From DASVSE01 sp036399715 (GTDB lineage Bacteria > Bacteroidota > Rhodothermia > Rhodothermales > Rubricoccaceae): 41,243 nucleotides of DNA. The position numbers and the translations under genes were made by a program. The notes beneath the pieces were generated by a model. That model searched no databases, was not told the DNA's origin, and was given only the letters and a program-made list of their open reading frames with translations. Positions 25,961 through 33,921 of the stretch are shown piece by piece. The stretch lies in contig DASWMO010000196.1 of the NCBI GenBank assembly GCA_036399715.1, positions 1 to 41,243 of the forward strand. Direction: 5' to 3'. Within the stretch, counting starts at the first letter, position 1. The number at the start of each line of letters is the position of its first letter.

Positions 25961-26902
25961 ATGATTGACCTCGACTGGATCACCGTTCGTATCGCAGCCT
26001 GCCTTCCCGCCAGGGCTCGCTCGCTGATCGACGGTGGGACGGATTCGTACCGGAACGGCCTCCACGTTCGGTGGAAGGGCCAGCTCAGCCCCGATGCCGT
26101 CGTGGTCGCCTATCCAGAATGGACCGTCGTGTCCGGCTCACCGCATAAGCACCTTCGAGGCGAGAGCGTCGGCCGCTTCGGTCCGACCGAGATCCGGGCA
26201 TACGCGGCAGAGCTTTCTGATCGACTGCACATCCCCCGTGGCGTCGTCCTCGCCGGCCGGGTCTCCCGGTTCGATCTCGGAGCCAACCTCATTCTCCAGC
26301 ACGACGCGGCCGAATACATCCGGCTTACGTCGCCTCCTGCGAGGATGTACGAGGTCGGCTCCGGCCCAGGCTCCACCGCGTTCAAAAACGGCTACGTTAG
26401 CATTCTTTTCTACGACAAGGCCGCAAAGGTCCGAGGCCGCCGCTTGGGACACACTCTCCCGAGCAACTGGGACGGGGGGCATGTCCTCCGCGTCGAGGTC
26501 CGGTTCAGAAAAGCAGCAAGGGAGTTCAAACGCCCCCTCGCGCTCGGCGACCTGTGCACCGACGAGTTCTGGGAGGTGGCGACCGAGCGGTGGCTCTCCC
26601 GGGTCTTGAGTGTCCCGCTCAACCCCCTCACCTACACGGTTCCGTTTGCTCTGACCAAGTCAGCCCTCCGTGACCGCTACGCGGAACTCGGTGTGCAGGT
26701 ATCCGGAGGGCGAGACGCTGCTCTCCTTCGGGTCAACCGGGCTTACCGGGCTGGGCTCATGACGAGTGCACAGGCGAAGCCGCTCCGACGATGGGTCGTT
26801 AACGTTGACATTGGGTTCGACGACGTCGATCTGGTTGGCCCGGCTGCCGTCCCGCTAATTGCCGAGCTGGACCAAGCCATCCGCGCTGCCGTTCTCTACT
26901 AA
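25961..26902 (+). CDS. Phage/plasmid replication initiation protein, II/X (gpII-like) family
   Basis: 313 aa from ATG 25961 (MIDLDWITVRIAACLP); an upstream TTG at 25934 is less likely. The pattern of an initial I-D-W-I-T-V-R strand, then WTVVSGSPHKHLRGESVG, GRVSRFDLGANLILQHDAAE, YVSILFYDKAAKVRG and LRVEVRFRKAAREF matches the replication protein family of filamentous phages and related integrated elements. It would start rolling-circle replication by nicking the origin, with Tyr in the ILFYDK context or later as candidate nucleophile. The gene is the last of the element on this strand; a truncated SDR gene begins within 10 bp of its stop. Confidence 0.75.
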   Translation: MIDLDWITVRIAACLPARARSLIDGGTDSYRNGLHVRWKGQLSPDAVVVAYPEWTVVSGSPHKHLRGESVGRFGPTEIRAYAAELSDRLHIPRGVVLAGRVSRFDLGANLILQHDAAEYIRLTSPPARMYEVGSGPGSTAFKNGYVSILFYDKAAKVRGRRLGHTLPSNWDGGHVLRVEVRFRKAAREFKRPLALGDLCTDEFWEVATERWLSRVLSVPLNPLTYTVPFALTKSALRDRYAELGVQVSGGRDAALLRVNRAYRAGLMTSAQAKPLRRWVVNVDIGFDDVDLVGPAAVPLIAELDQAIRAAVLY

Positions 26903-26911
26903 GCATGATGT

Positions 26912-27110
26912 GTCTCCCCGACGGGTGTGATTGCAACGCCGACGAACGAGGCGTACCGGGAGTTGGGGGGCTGCGCCTTCCTCGACAGGCTTCAGCCGTC
27001 GGGTCGGGCACGCCGACGAGATCGCGGCAGCGGTGCTGTACCTGTGCTCGACGGGTGCGTCGTCTACGACGGGGTCGATGCTCAGCGTCGACGGGGAGTT
27101 CAGCGTCTGA
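26912..27110 (+). pseudogene. Truncated, frameshifted remnant of a short-chain dehydrogenase (SDR)
   Basis: The translation VSPTGVIATPTNEAYRELGG, then LDRLQPSGR, then, after a frame change near 27000-27010, VGHADEIAAAVLYLC and TTGSMLSVDGEFSV with a stop at 27108-27110, is the C-terminal third of a classical SDR (the SPG...TP region and the VDG end). The catalytic YxxxK and the Rossmann part are missing. The homology starts within 10 bp of the rep stop, suggesting that the element interrupted or replaced the front of the gene. Confidence 0.72.
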
Positions 27111-27164
27111 GACGTCCCGCCGACATCGCCGCTATGCCTGATGGCACGCGACGGCCGTGTCGGC

Positions 27165-27199
27165 TCCTACCTTCGTGCTCGTGTCTCCGGAGAGCGGCC
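27165..27199 (+). promoter_or_regulatory. Promoter/leader copy 1 upstream of first cupin
   Basis: TCCTACCTTCG (TACCTTCG at 27168-27175) is followed, 19 bp from the T of TACC, by CCGGAGAGCGGCC (27187-27199). The same two blocks with identical spacing occur before the second cupin gene (28471-28505). TACCTTCG resembles the Bacteroidota -7 box TAnnTTTG; no -33 TTG was identified. Confidence 0.5.
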
Positions 27200-27264
27200 A
27201 TCCGTCAGCCCATCCCTCTCAGCGAGAGCACCGGCACGACCGAACGTGCTGCACCCATGATTCC

Positions 27265-27642
27265 ATGAACGTCAAGAAGTTTGCCGTTGCTGACGCCGCG
27301 TTCGAGCGCTCGCCCGGGCAAGAGGGTGAGGTCTTCGCGGCCAACATGGTCGACCAGCGCCACGGAGGGCCGATCACCGTCGGCTTCGGTCGCTACGGGC
27401 CCGACCAGACGCTCGATGAGACGATCGCCGTCGACGACGTCATGGTGGTCCTGGAGGGGCGGCTCTCGGTCTCGACTGCCGCCGGGACGGTCACCGCCGG
27501 TCCAGGCGAGATCGTCTACATGCCCAAGGGCGAGGCAGTCACGATCCGCTCGCACGGGGAGGGCGCGGTGACGGCCTACGTCACCTATCCGCACTGGCAG
27601 GAGGCGTCACGCGAGGCGGGCTCACCTACGTCGGCGAGCTAA
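27265..27642 (+). CDS. Cupin-fold protein (EutQ-like)
   Basis: 125 aa from ATG 27265 (MNVKKFAVADAAF). A single beta-barrel cupin: TVGFGRYGPDQTLDETIAVD, MVVLEGRLSVSTAAG and GEIVYMPKGEAVTIRSHGEG follow the order of the two cupin motifs. The His ligands of the first motif are absent (DQTLDETIAVDDVMVV), as in EutQ-type cupins, so metal binding is doubtful. It shares its promoter/leader block with the second cupin gene. Substrate is unknown. Confidence 0.75.
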   Translation: MNVKKFAVADAAFERSPGQEGEVFAANMVDQRHGGPITVGFGRYGPDQTLDETIAVDDVMVVLEGRLSVSTAAGTVTAGPGEIVYMPKGEAVTIRSHGEGAVTAYVTYPHWQEASREAGSPTSAS

Positions 27643-27764
27643 TCCGCGGCGACCTTCGAACGTGGCCGGCGCCCTCGCGCCGCGGGTTAGTCGACGTCTC
27701 CTGCGCCCGGCCTCGGCCATCTCGCAACTCGTGGAGCCGCCAAGCCGCCACCTGTTCTCCCGCC

Positions 27765-28414
27765 ATGCGCGCCGCCCTCCTCCTGCTCGGGATTGCTGTC
27801 TCGACAGCCGGGTGCCGCGACACGCCGACTTCGCGCCTCGTGGCCGTGCTGGAAAGACTGGAGGCTGACACGGACGAGCAGCCCGTCGGCTGCATCACCC
27901 CGTGCATGGAGAACCTCAACGGGGGCGCCCGGCTTGAGAACCAGACCGCGGACACGCTCGCGTTCGCCGTTCAGGGAGAGGACGCCTACGAGTGGGGCTT
28001 CCCGCCCTCCCCCGAGGCCCCGGCGCGTTCGCGCTCCTCTTCGGGGCCGACACGGTCCGCGTCACGACCACGGTCGAGGGCACCGAGCAAAAGGCTCTCG
28101 TCCTTCCGCCGGGAGCGTCGGTGCACCTCCGCTTTCGCGTTGCTGCAACCCCACCGCCACCGCCGGGCGCCGCCCCCAGACTGGAGGGCGAGAGGGTTTG
28201 GGGGCCGTCGTACAGATATTCTGTCATCGTCGCGCTCGCCGAACGGCTCCCGGAGGCGGAACTGGTCTACCTCCCGAACCCGGCGGGCCGCTACCCCTTC
28301 CGGGTGTCGCCATTCGAGCCCGTGATCACCGCGGAGCAGGTGGGCGGGGACCGGTGGAAGTCGTACTGGTACCGGGAGGTGGTCCGGTTCTCCCGCCCTG
28401 TGCCCGAGCGCTGA
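27765..28414 (+). pseudogene. Frameshifted lipoprotein gene
   Basis: The first part (ATG 27765) begins with a lipoprotein signal (MRAALLLLGIAVSTAGC, C17) and continues through ITPCMENLNGGARLENQTAD. The second part, in another frame, runs from about 27992 to the stop at 28414 (GAFALLFGADTVRVTTTVEG and RYPFRVSPFEPVITAEQVGG). The frame changes by one lost base within the C-rich stretch about 28000-28030. Joined, they form one secreted protein of about 215 residues of unknown function. Either the gene is decayed or the base was lost in sequencing. Confidence 0.65.
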
Positions 28415-28470
28415 TCTCTGGCGGCAACACCCGCCGCTGCACCGGACGGCCCGGCACGCGTCGCACTCGC

Positions 28471-28516
28471 TCCTACCTTCGCGCCTGTACGGCCGGAGAG
28501 CGGCCGTCTACCTTCT
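28471..28516 (+). promoter_or_regulatory. Promoter/leader copy 2 upstream of second cupin
   Basis: This repeats the blocks of the first copy with the same spacing: TACCTTCG at 28474-28481 and CCGGAGAGCGGCC at 28493-28505. A further TACCTTCT lies at 28509-28516. The cupin ATG is at 28531. Confidence 0.5.
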
Positions 28517-28530
28517 GACCGAACGCACGC

Positions 28531-28905
28531 ATGATCATCCGTAGAGACGAGACCAAGACGTTCCCGATTCCGAACTGCCACGGCGGCGCCGGAGCCGTCG
28601 TCTGCCGCGAGGTCCTCGCCGACTATGACCGGGCCACGGCCGGATTCACCCTCGTCCACGACGACACGCTCGCGCCTGGCGTCAGCGTCGGGGAGCACCG
28701 GCATGTCGGCGACGAGGAGATCTACGTCATCTTGGAGGGCGAAGGCGAGATGGTCGTCGACGGAGTCGTCCACGCGGTCGGCCCGGGCGACGTCTGCGTG
28801 ACGCGGACCGGCGAGACCCACGGGATCACAAATACGGGGGAGGGCGAGCTCCGTGTGCTCGTGGTCGGGGCGACCCTTGGGCCCACAACAAGGGCGACCC
28901 TCTGA
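28531..28905 (+). CDS. Cupin domain protein with complete metal site
   Basis: 124 aa from ATG 28531. Motif 1 is intact: VSVGEHRHVGDEEIYVILEG gives His, His and Glu ligands, and motif 2 GDVCVTRTGETHGITN supplies the last His. A bound metal in a small beta-barrel is therefore likely. Such cupins act as isomerases, dioxygenases or sugar-binding regulators, and the sequence does not say which. It lies 116 bp after the frameshifted lipoprotein and has its own promoter-like block. Confidence 0.85.
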   Translation: MIIRRDETKTFPIPNCHGGAGAVVCREVLADYDRATAGFTLVHDDTLAPGVSVGEHRHVGDEEIYVILEGEGEMVVDGVVHAVGPGDVCVTRTGETHGITNTGEGELRVLVVGATLGPTTRATL

Positions 28906-28998
28906 CCGGTTGCCGGCGGGATTTCCAAGGCTCGTCTACAGTGTTCCAGCAGATGCTTCTGCGCCGGTGAGCAGCCACTCGTTCTGCGGCTTCCAGCC

Positions 28999-29490
28999 AT
29001 GACTCGACTCGAGGTCCGCACGCCCATCGCCGCTCCGCCCGAGGTCTGCTTCGATCTCGCCCGTGACATCGACTTCCACGCCGAGTCTCTCGCCTACACT
29101 GGGGAGCGTGTGACGGACCGGCCCGAACACCGCCTCCTCCGCCTCTGGGACGAAGTCGAGTTCGAGGGGCGGCACCTCGGCGTCCGCCAGCGGCTCCGCG
29201 CCCGCATCGACGCATTTGACCGGCCGCGCCACTTCCGCGACGTGATGGTGCATGGCGCGTTCCGCTCGTTCACGCACGACCACGTGTTCGAGCCGACGTC
29301 CGGCGGCTCGGTCATGATCGACCGGCTCCAGTTCGCGGCTCCGCTCTGGCCGCTCGGCGTCGTGGTGGAACGGGCTGCTCTCGTGCCGTACCTCCGGCGT
29401 CTGATCGCAGGGCGGGGCCAGGAGATCAAGGCCGCTGCGGAGCGAGCGTCGGCCGCAGAATCTGCCGCTGTAGGCCGACATCGGGCATGA
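28999..29490 (+). CDS. SRPBCC/START-like ligand-binding protein
   Basis: 163 aa. The start MTRLEVRTPIAAPPEVCFDL is the typical first strand and helix of the polyketide cyclase/dehydrase (SRPBCC) fold, and FEGRHLGVRQRLRARIDAFD, DVMVHGAFRSFTHDHVFEPT and GSVMIDRLQFAAPLWPLG follow the expected strands before the long C-terminal helix (LRRLIAGRGQEIKAAAERAS). It would bind a small hydrophobic ligand. Ligand and pathway cannot be told from sequence. Confidence 0.8.
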   Translation: MTRLEVRTPIAAPPEVCFDLARDIDFHAESLAYTGERVTDRPEHRLLRLWDEVEFEGRHLGVRQRLRARIDAFDRPRHFRDVMVHGAFRSFTHDHVFEPTSGGSVMIDRLQFAAPLWPLGVVVERAALVPYLRRLIAGRGQEIKAAAERASAAESAAVGRHRA

Positions 29491-29658
29491 GCATTCTAGC
29501 GTTACCCGACCGGCAGCGTATCCTCTCGCCCGTTCCCGCAGCCAGTGGCGCTCGTCCCGGCTAAGCAGCCGCTCATTCGCTATACCGCCTCCACCCCGAG
29601 GGGTGACGGCTGTCACATCGTCCGCCTGCCGGAGCCTCCACGTCACCTCCCGAAGCCC

Positions 29659-30684
29659 ATGGAGAGGCAACTCGCCACCGTTCAGCGCATCCTCCAGGTC
29701 GACCCCATCCCCGGTGCCGACGCCATTGAGGTGGCCACCGTCCGCGGGTGGAAGGTCGTCACCAAGAAGGGGGAGTACCGCCCCGGAGACCTCGCCGTCT
29801 ACTGCGAGATCGACAGCTTCCTCCCCATCCACGAGGCGTACGAGTTCCTCCGCCGAAGCTCGTACCGCCGTCTCCCCGACGGGACGGAGGGCTTTCGCCT
29901 GCGCACGGTGAAGCTCCGCGGGCAGGTCTCGCAAGGCCTCCTCCTCCCTACCGACGTCGTCCCATCCGGGCTACAGGCGGAGGCCCACGAAGGGCTCGAC
30001 GTCACGGACGCCCTCGGCGTCGTGAAGTACGAGCCGCCCGTTCCGCCCGAGCTCGCCGGCATGGCGCGGGGCCCGCTTCCCTTCTTCCTTCAGCGGACGG
30101 ACGAGGAGCGGGTGCAGAACCTCCCCGAGCTGTTCGGTGCCGAACGTCCCGCCGGCCCGCTCTACGCGACCGAGAAGCTCGACGGCTCCTCGGCCACGTT
30201 CTACCTCCACGGCGGGGAGTTCGGGGTGTGCTCGCGCAACCTCGACCTCCTAGAGTCCTCATCCAACACGTTCTGGCGTGTGGCCCGTGCGCTCGGCGTC
30301 GAGACGAAGCTCCGCGCGCACGCCGCGGCCACAGGCCAGGAGCTCGCGCTGCAGGGGGAGCTCGTCGGGGCGGGCGTCCCGAAGAACCCGTACGGGCTGA
30401 ACGGGCAGACCGTCCACGTCTTCACGGCCTACGACACCGGAGCCCGGGAACGGCTCCCCCTTGGCGAGATGCTCGGGGTGGCCGAGGTGATGGGGCTGCC
30501 CGTCGTCCCCGTCGTCGACCAGACGTTTTCGCTGCCGTCCACCATGGAGGCGGTCCTCGCGCTCGCGGAGGGGCCGTCGGCGCTGAACCCGGGCGTGCGC
30601 CGCGAGGGGATCGTCGTGAGGAGCCACGACGGCGCGCTCTCCTTCAAGGTGATCTCGAACGCGTTCCTTCTGGCCGAGAAATAG
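29659..30684 (+). CDS. RNA ligase of the DraRnl (Rnl5) type
   Basis: 341 aa from ATG 29659, almost exactly the length of Deinococcus DraRnl. An N-terminal OB-fold (VQRILQVDPIPGADAIEVAT onward) precedes the nucleotidyltransferase domain, the order diagnostic of this class. Motif I is TEKLDGSS with nucleotidyl-lysine K173, motif IV EGIVVRS (316-322) and motif V SFKVIS. The enzyme should seal 3'-OH/5'-PO4 nicks using ATP, preferring RNA at the 3'-OH side. The longer ORF starts at 29545 but the added residues lack homology. It is followed 62 bp later by an AEP-primase-like gene on the same strand. Confidence 0.9.
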   Translation: MERQLATVQRILQVDPIPGADAIEVATVRGWKVVTKKGEYRPGDLAVYCEIDSFLPIHEAYEFLRRSSYRRLPDGTEGFRLRTVKLRGQVSQGLLLPTDVVPSGLQAEAHEGLDVTDALGVVKYEPPVPPELAGMARGPLPFFLQRTDEERVQNLPELFGAERPAGPLYATEKLDGSSATFYLHGGEFGVCSRNLDLLESSSNTFWRVARALGVETKLRAHAAATGQELALQGELVGAGVPKNPYGLNGQTVHVFTAYDTGARERLPLGEMLGVAEVMGLPVVPVVDQTFSLPSTMEAVLALAEGPSALNPGVRREGIVVRSHDGALSFKVISNAFLLAEK

Positions 30685-30746
30685 GCTGAGGCGTAGCGCT
30701 CCGCGACTAACCGGCAACCTGCTCTCCGCCCTTTCTGATTTCCCTC

Positions 30747-31472
30747 ATGAGCTCGACGTACGACTTTCTCCGCGACGAAGACGAGCTCACCCGGTTCGTC
30801 GACGGCGTCGTCCCTGACCTCGGCGACGACGAGTGCCTCCTGCTCCTGCTCATGGCCCGCCGGAAGTACCTCACCGAGGACGAGCGGCCGACCTACGCCC
30901 TCGGCAACTCCGCCGTGTTTCGCCGGGACATCATTCGGAGCAAGGACCAGATCCTCTCCCGCGTCAGGGAGATGTGCGTCGAGCGCGGGGTGTATCTCGA
31001 CCGCGACGGCCGTCCGCTCCCCGACCATGCGTTCAGCGTCTACCTCACGGTCAACCCGAGGAGCGAGCGGAAGGCCGCCGTGGCCACGGTCAAGGAGATC
31101 ACGGACCGGCTCTACGACGGCCAGCGGATCCACCTCGACGACCTCGTCAAGTCGCAGCTCCACCAATCCGTCGCCCGGAAGGTGTTCCTGGACTTCGACA
31201 TCGACCCCGAGGGGGACGACGACCTCGCCGGCATAATCGCCCGAATCCGGGGTGCTCTCGGCTCGACGCCGGCCCACGTCATCACGACGCGGACCGGGGC
31301 CCACGTCGTCGTGGAGACGAAAGGGATCGACCCGTCAGTCAAGAACACGTTCTTCCGGGAGGTCTCCGAGATCGGGAAGGGGATGTCAGGGGCGGTCGAG
31401 GTGCACAACGACGCAATGGTCCCTGTACCGGGGACGTGCCAGGGTGGAGTCATGCCGAAGCTTCAGGCCTGA
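30747..31472 (+). CDS. Possible AEP (PrimPol-like) primase-fold protein
   Basis: 241 aa. The region VYLTVNPRSERKAA, KVFLDFDIDPEGDDD (hhhDhD motif) and VITTRTGAHVVVETKGI (GxH motif) follows the order of the archaeo-eukaryotic primase catalytic motifs. The ending VPVPGTCQGG is also PrimPol-like. If correct, it could prime or extend nucleic-acid ends, consistent with its place between an RNA ligase and, two genes later, a 2H phosphoesterase. The similarity is by eye and the third catalytic Asp is not certain. Confidence 0.5.
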   Translation: MSSTYDFLRDEDELTRFVDGVVPDLGDDECLLLLLMARRKYLTEDERPTYALGNSAVFRRDIIRSKDQILSRVREMCVERGVYLDRDGRPLPDHAFSVYLTVNPRSERKAAVATVKEITDRLYDGQRIHLDDLVKSQLHQSVARKVFLDFDIDPEGDDDLAGIIARIRGALGSTPAHVITTRTGAHVVVETKGIDPSVKNTFFREVSEIGKGMSGAVEVHNDAMVPVPGTCQGGVMPKLQA

Positions 31473-31544
31473 GTCAGTAGAAGGGCCCGGGCGTAGATCC
31501 CGCTGCTCTACCGGACGGCTCAGTCTATGTCGTCAGGACTCCTC

Positions 31545-31552
31545 TACCTTCA
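31545..31552 (+). promoter_or_regulatory. TACCTTCA box, candidate -7 element
   Basis: The context CTCTACCTTCAAGC resembles the boxes before the two cupin genes. It lies about 50 bp before the preferred start at 31605 and supports that start over 31527. Confidence 0.35.
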
Positions 31553-31604
31553 AGCCCCTGCCACCGGGGAGCGCACGCCCGCACTCCAACTTCGCCTGGG
31601 TCCC

Positions 31605-32126
31605 ATGACTGTCGTCCAGGAGATTACCGTCTGGTGGACGAAGACGGCCCGGTCCGCGCCCGGTGCAACCATCCGCAACGCCGTTCCCGAGCGCTTCGAC
31701 CTCCCGTTTCGGCCCGCGACGATGGCCCGTTTCGACATCGTCCACCACCGCGTCCTCATTCGGGAGTGGACCGGGTTTGACGACCGAGAGGAGACCGTCG
31801 AGGAGCACCGCGTCGTCGCGGGCCAGCCGCTCAGGCTCGGGTGCGTCCGGGTGGAGCCGGGACCTGACGCCGTTCAGGTCGTCTACGCCTATGACTATAC
31901 CTGCGGCGGGGTGCCCGAGCGGACCACCCGGCCGCGCCCCGTGCTCCTGTTGAAGCCGGGCCAGTGGGGACGCGTCGTGTACAACGGGCGGTTCGAGGAC
32001 CGGGGGACCGGGGAGTGGCTCTACAAGAAGGTCGTGGCGAACGTGGCCCACGTCGGAGACACGCCGGAGGCGGCGTTCTCGGGCGAGCCGTCGAAGATGT
32101 TCAGCGACCTCGCCCACCTCCGATGA
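31605..32126 (+). CDS. Hypothetical beta-rich protein
   Basis: Start ATG 31605 (MTVVQEITVWW) gives 173 aa. The in-frame ATG 31527 lies upstream of a TACCTTC promoter-like box (31545-31552), so the shorter start is preferred. Alternating hydrophobic strands (RVLIREWTGF, CVRVEPGPDAVQVVYAYDYT, GRVVYNGRFE) suggest a beta-sandwich; no family is recognised. Its stop overlaps the next start by 4 nt (ATGA), so it is probably translated together with thpR. Confidence 0.7.
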   Translation: MTVVQEITVWWTKTARSAPGATIRNAVPERFDLPFRPATMARFDIVHHRVLIREWTGFDDREETVEEHRVVAGQPLRLGCVRVEPGPDAVQVVYAYDYTCGGVPERTTRPRPVLLLKPGQWGRVVYNGRFEDRGTGEWLYKKVVANVAHVGDTPEAAFSGEPSKMFSDLAHLR

Positions 32127-32749
32127 GGCCTGCTCAGACAGGCAGACAGACGCCCGGTGCCGACCTCGGCTCTTCGGAGACATCCGCTAGCGTGGGGCGC
32201 CTCTTCCTCGGGATCGCCCTTACGGACGAGGCCCGCCGCGCCGTCCGGCTCCACACACAGTCCGAGAGGCTGCCTGGCCGGCCCGTCCGCCCCGACGACT
32301 GGCATCTCACGCTTCGCTTCCTCGGCGAGACGGCGACAGAGTCGTTGGAGCGGCTCCGCGAGGCGCTCGCCACGGCCGATCTGGGCCCCCATTTTGACGT
32401 CGTCTTCGGCCGCCTCGGTGCGTTCCCCGACCCCGACCGCGCCGGCGTCCTCTGGCTCGGCGTCGACGAGGGCGCGGTGGCTCTCACCGAGCTCGCAGCC
32501 CGGGTAGAGACTGCGGCACGGTGCGCTGGATTTGAAGCGGAGGGCCGCCCCTACGCGCCTCACGTCACGCTGAGCCGGCTTCGTCCGCCAGTCGACGTTC
32601 GCCCTTTGGTGGACCGCGTGCAGTCTGTTCAGGAGCGGATGGCCGTCGACGCCATCGTTCTCTTTCGTAGTGGCACAGGAGCCGGACCAGGCCGTTACGA
32701 GGCGCTCGAACGCTACCCGCTCGCTCAAATCCAGGAGCGGGCCTGCTAG
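32123..32749 (+). CDS. thpR: RNA 2',3'-cyclic phosphodiesterase / 2'-5' RNA ligase (2H family)
   Basis: 208 aa. Two HxTL-type motifs define the 2H phosphoesterase: WHLTLRFLG (H61) and PHVTLSRL (H147), at the usual distance. The family opens cyclic phosphate ends on RNA. ATG 32123 overlaps the previous stop (ATGA); a GTG at 32192 (VGRLFLGIAL) would give the more typical length and may be the real start. It converges with the XRE gene, overlapping it by 4 bp. Together with the RNA ligase it suggests RNA end processing. Confidence 0.85.
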   Translation: MRPAQTGRQTPGADLGSSETSASVGRLFLGIALTDEARRAVRLHTQSERLPGRPVRPDDWHLTLRFLGETATESLERLREALATADLGPHFDVVFGRLGAFPDPDRAGVLWLGVDEGAVALTELAARVETAARCAGFEAEGRPYAPHVTLSRLRPPVDVRPLVDRVQSVQERMAVDAIVLFRSGTGAGPGRYEALERYPLAQIQERAC

Positions 32750-32994
32750 GCGGTCTGCGCGGCCGTGCCTTCCCGCTCGATGAGGCGGACGACCTCGCTC
32801 GCCTCGACACCCAACGCCTCCGCCAGACGAACCAGCGTCGGCAGCGACGGGAGTTGACGGCCCGTCTCCATCCGCGCGATCGCGGCACGACCCGCCCCGC
32901 TCGCAAATGCGAGGTCCTCCTGGGTCATCCCGCGCTCGGCCCGGAGCCGGCGTAGGACGGTCCCGAACGCGGTGTGTAGGTCTGCCGGGGTCAC
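32746..32994 (-). CDS. XRE-family transcriptional regulator
   Basis: 82 aa, essentially a lone Cro/CI HTH: LRRLRAERGMTQEDLAFASG, then GRAAIARMETGRQLPSLPTL, a classic XRE helix pattern. There is no extra ligand domain. It is divergent from the membrane protein gene; the inverted repeat 33025-33048 between them is the likely operator, implying autoregulation and control of the neighbour. Confidence 0.88.
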   Translation of the reverse strand: MTPADLHTAFGTVLRRLRAERGMTQEDLAFASGAGRAAIARMETGRQLPSLPTLVRLAEALGVEASEVVRLIEREGTAAQTA

Positions 32995-33024
32995 CGGCAG
33001 AGCGTAGGGGCAGCCCCATGGCTA

Positions 33025-33048
33025 CTTTGTGCCTGTTCAGTCACAAAG
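33025..33048. promoter_or_regulatory. Operator-like inverted repeat CTTTGTG-N10-CACAAAG
   Basis: Perfect 7-bp arms separated by 10 bp lie in the 57-bp divergent gap between the XRE gene and the membrane protein gene, ending 3 bp before the latter's ATG. Size and symmetry fit a Cro/CI dimer site. Confidence 0.6.
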
Positions 33049-33051
33049 ACC

Positions 33052-33921
33052 ATGCGACCCCTCCTCCACCTCGCCCTCGGACTTGCGGCCTCGCTCGGCC
33101 TCTACAAGCTCGCCGAGCTGACCGACTCCTCCTCGGTGGCCTACGGGCTCTACGAAGCGCCTCTCGTTGCGCTCTTCGTCTCGGCCGTCGTTCTCGCCCT
33201 CGCCTTTGGCGTCGTCACGGGGGCGCGGCAGTGGAGCGTTCGCGGACGACGGAATGCCCTTCTGGCGGCGGGCGCGGTCGCCCTCGCAACTATGGTCTGG
33301 ACCTACACGAGCGGCCGGGGCGGGTGGATCTCCGAAGCGGGCTGGACAACCATCGCTGTTCTCGCTGTCCTAGCGGCTGCCCTGACCGTATGGACTTGGG
33401 TTCAGCGCGGTCCGTCCCGTTCGGACGACGAAGGACCGTGGCGCCAGATCCGCGCCGTCGGCCATGTCCTGGCCCGTCGCCGGATCCCGGTTGCGGTTGC
33501 CCTTGCGCTCGTAGGCACCGTGGTCCTCTTGGGCGTCCCGTTTCTCCCGGCATCACCCGACGTGCCGGTGTCGGCCGTCCTCCTCGACGGCGCGTTCAAG
33601 GTTGTCGTCATCGCCGTCTGCGTGGCCTTCCTGCTCGCACTCCCCGAGGCCGTCCTCGGACTTGCGGCCCTGGCTCCTAGCAAGCGGGAGGGCGCGCTCG
33701 TCGGGCTCGGCGTGGCGGCCTGCGCCGTCGTCGTGGCGATCGGGCTCGCCGTCTCAAGCGCGCTCGTAGAGGCGCGAGACGAGGACCCGGCGCTTCTCCT
33801 GTTCGGTGTGTGGTTCGCGGCCTCGGTCGTCGGGACCGTGATCCTGCTCGTCGCTGTCTACCGGATCTTGCGCGTGGGCAGGCGTCTCCAGAGCGGATCA
33901 CAGCCGTCCACGCCGGGCTAA
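33052..33921 (+). CDS. Polytopic membrane protein
   Basis: 289 aa with about eight hydrophobic segments, for example LVALFVSAVVLALAFGVV, ALLAAGAVALATMVWTY, WTTIAVLAVLAAALTVWTWV, IPVAVALALVGTVVLLGV and LLLFGVWFAASVVGTVILL. No transport or enzyme motif is seen. It is an inner-membrane protein of unknown function, presumably controlled by the divergent XRE regulator. Confidence 0.78.
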   Translation: MRPLLHLALGLAASLGLYKLAELTDSSSVAYGLYEAPLVALFVSAVVLALAFGVVTGARQWSVRGRRNALLAAGAVALATMVWTYTSGRGGWISEAGWTTIAVLAVLAAALTVWTWVQRGPSRSDDEGPWRQIRAVGHVLARRRIPVAVALALVGTVVLLGVPFLPASPDVPVSAVLLDGAFKVVVIAVCVAFLLALPEAVLGLAALAPSKREGALVGLGVAACAVVVAIGLAVSSALVEARDEDPALLLFGVWFAASVVGTVILLVAVYRILRVGRRLQSGSQPSTPG

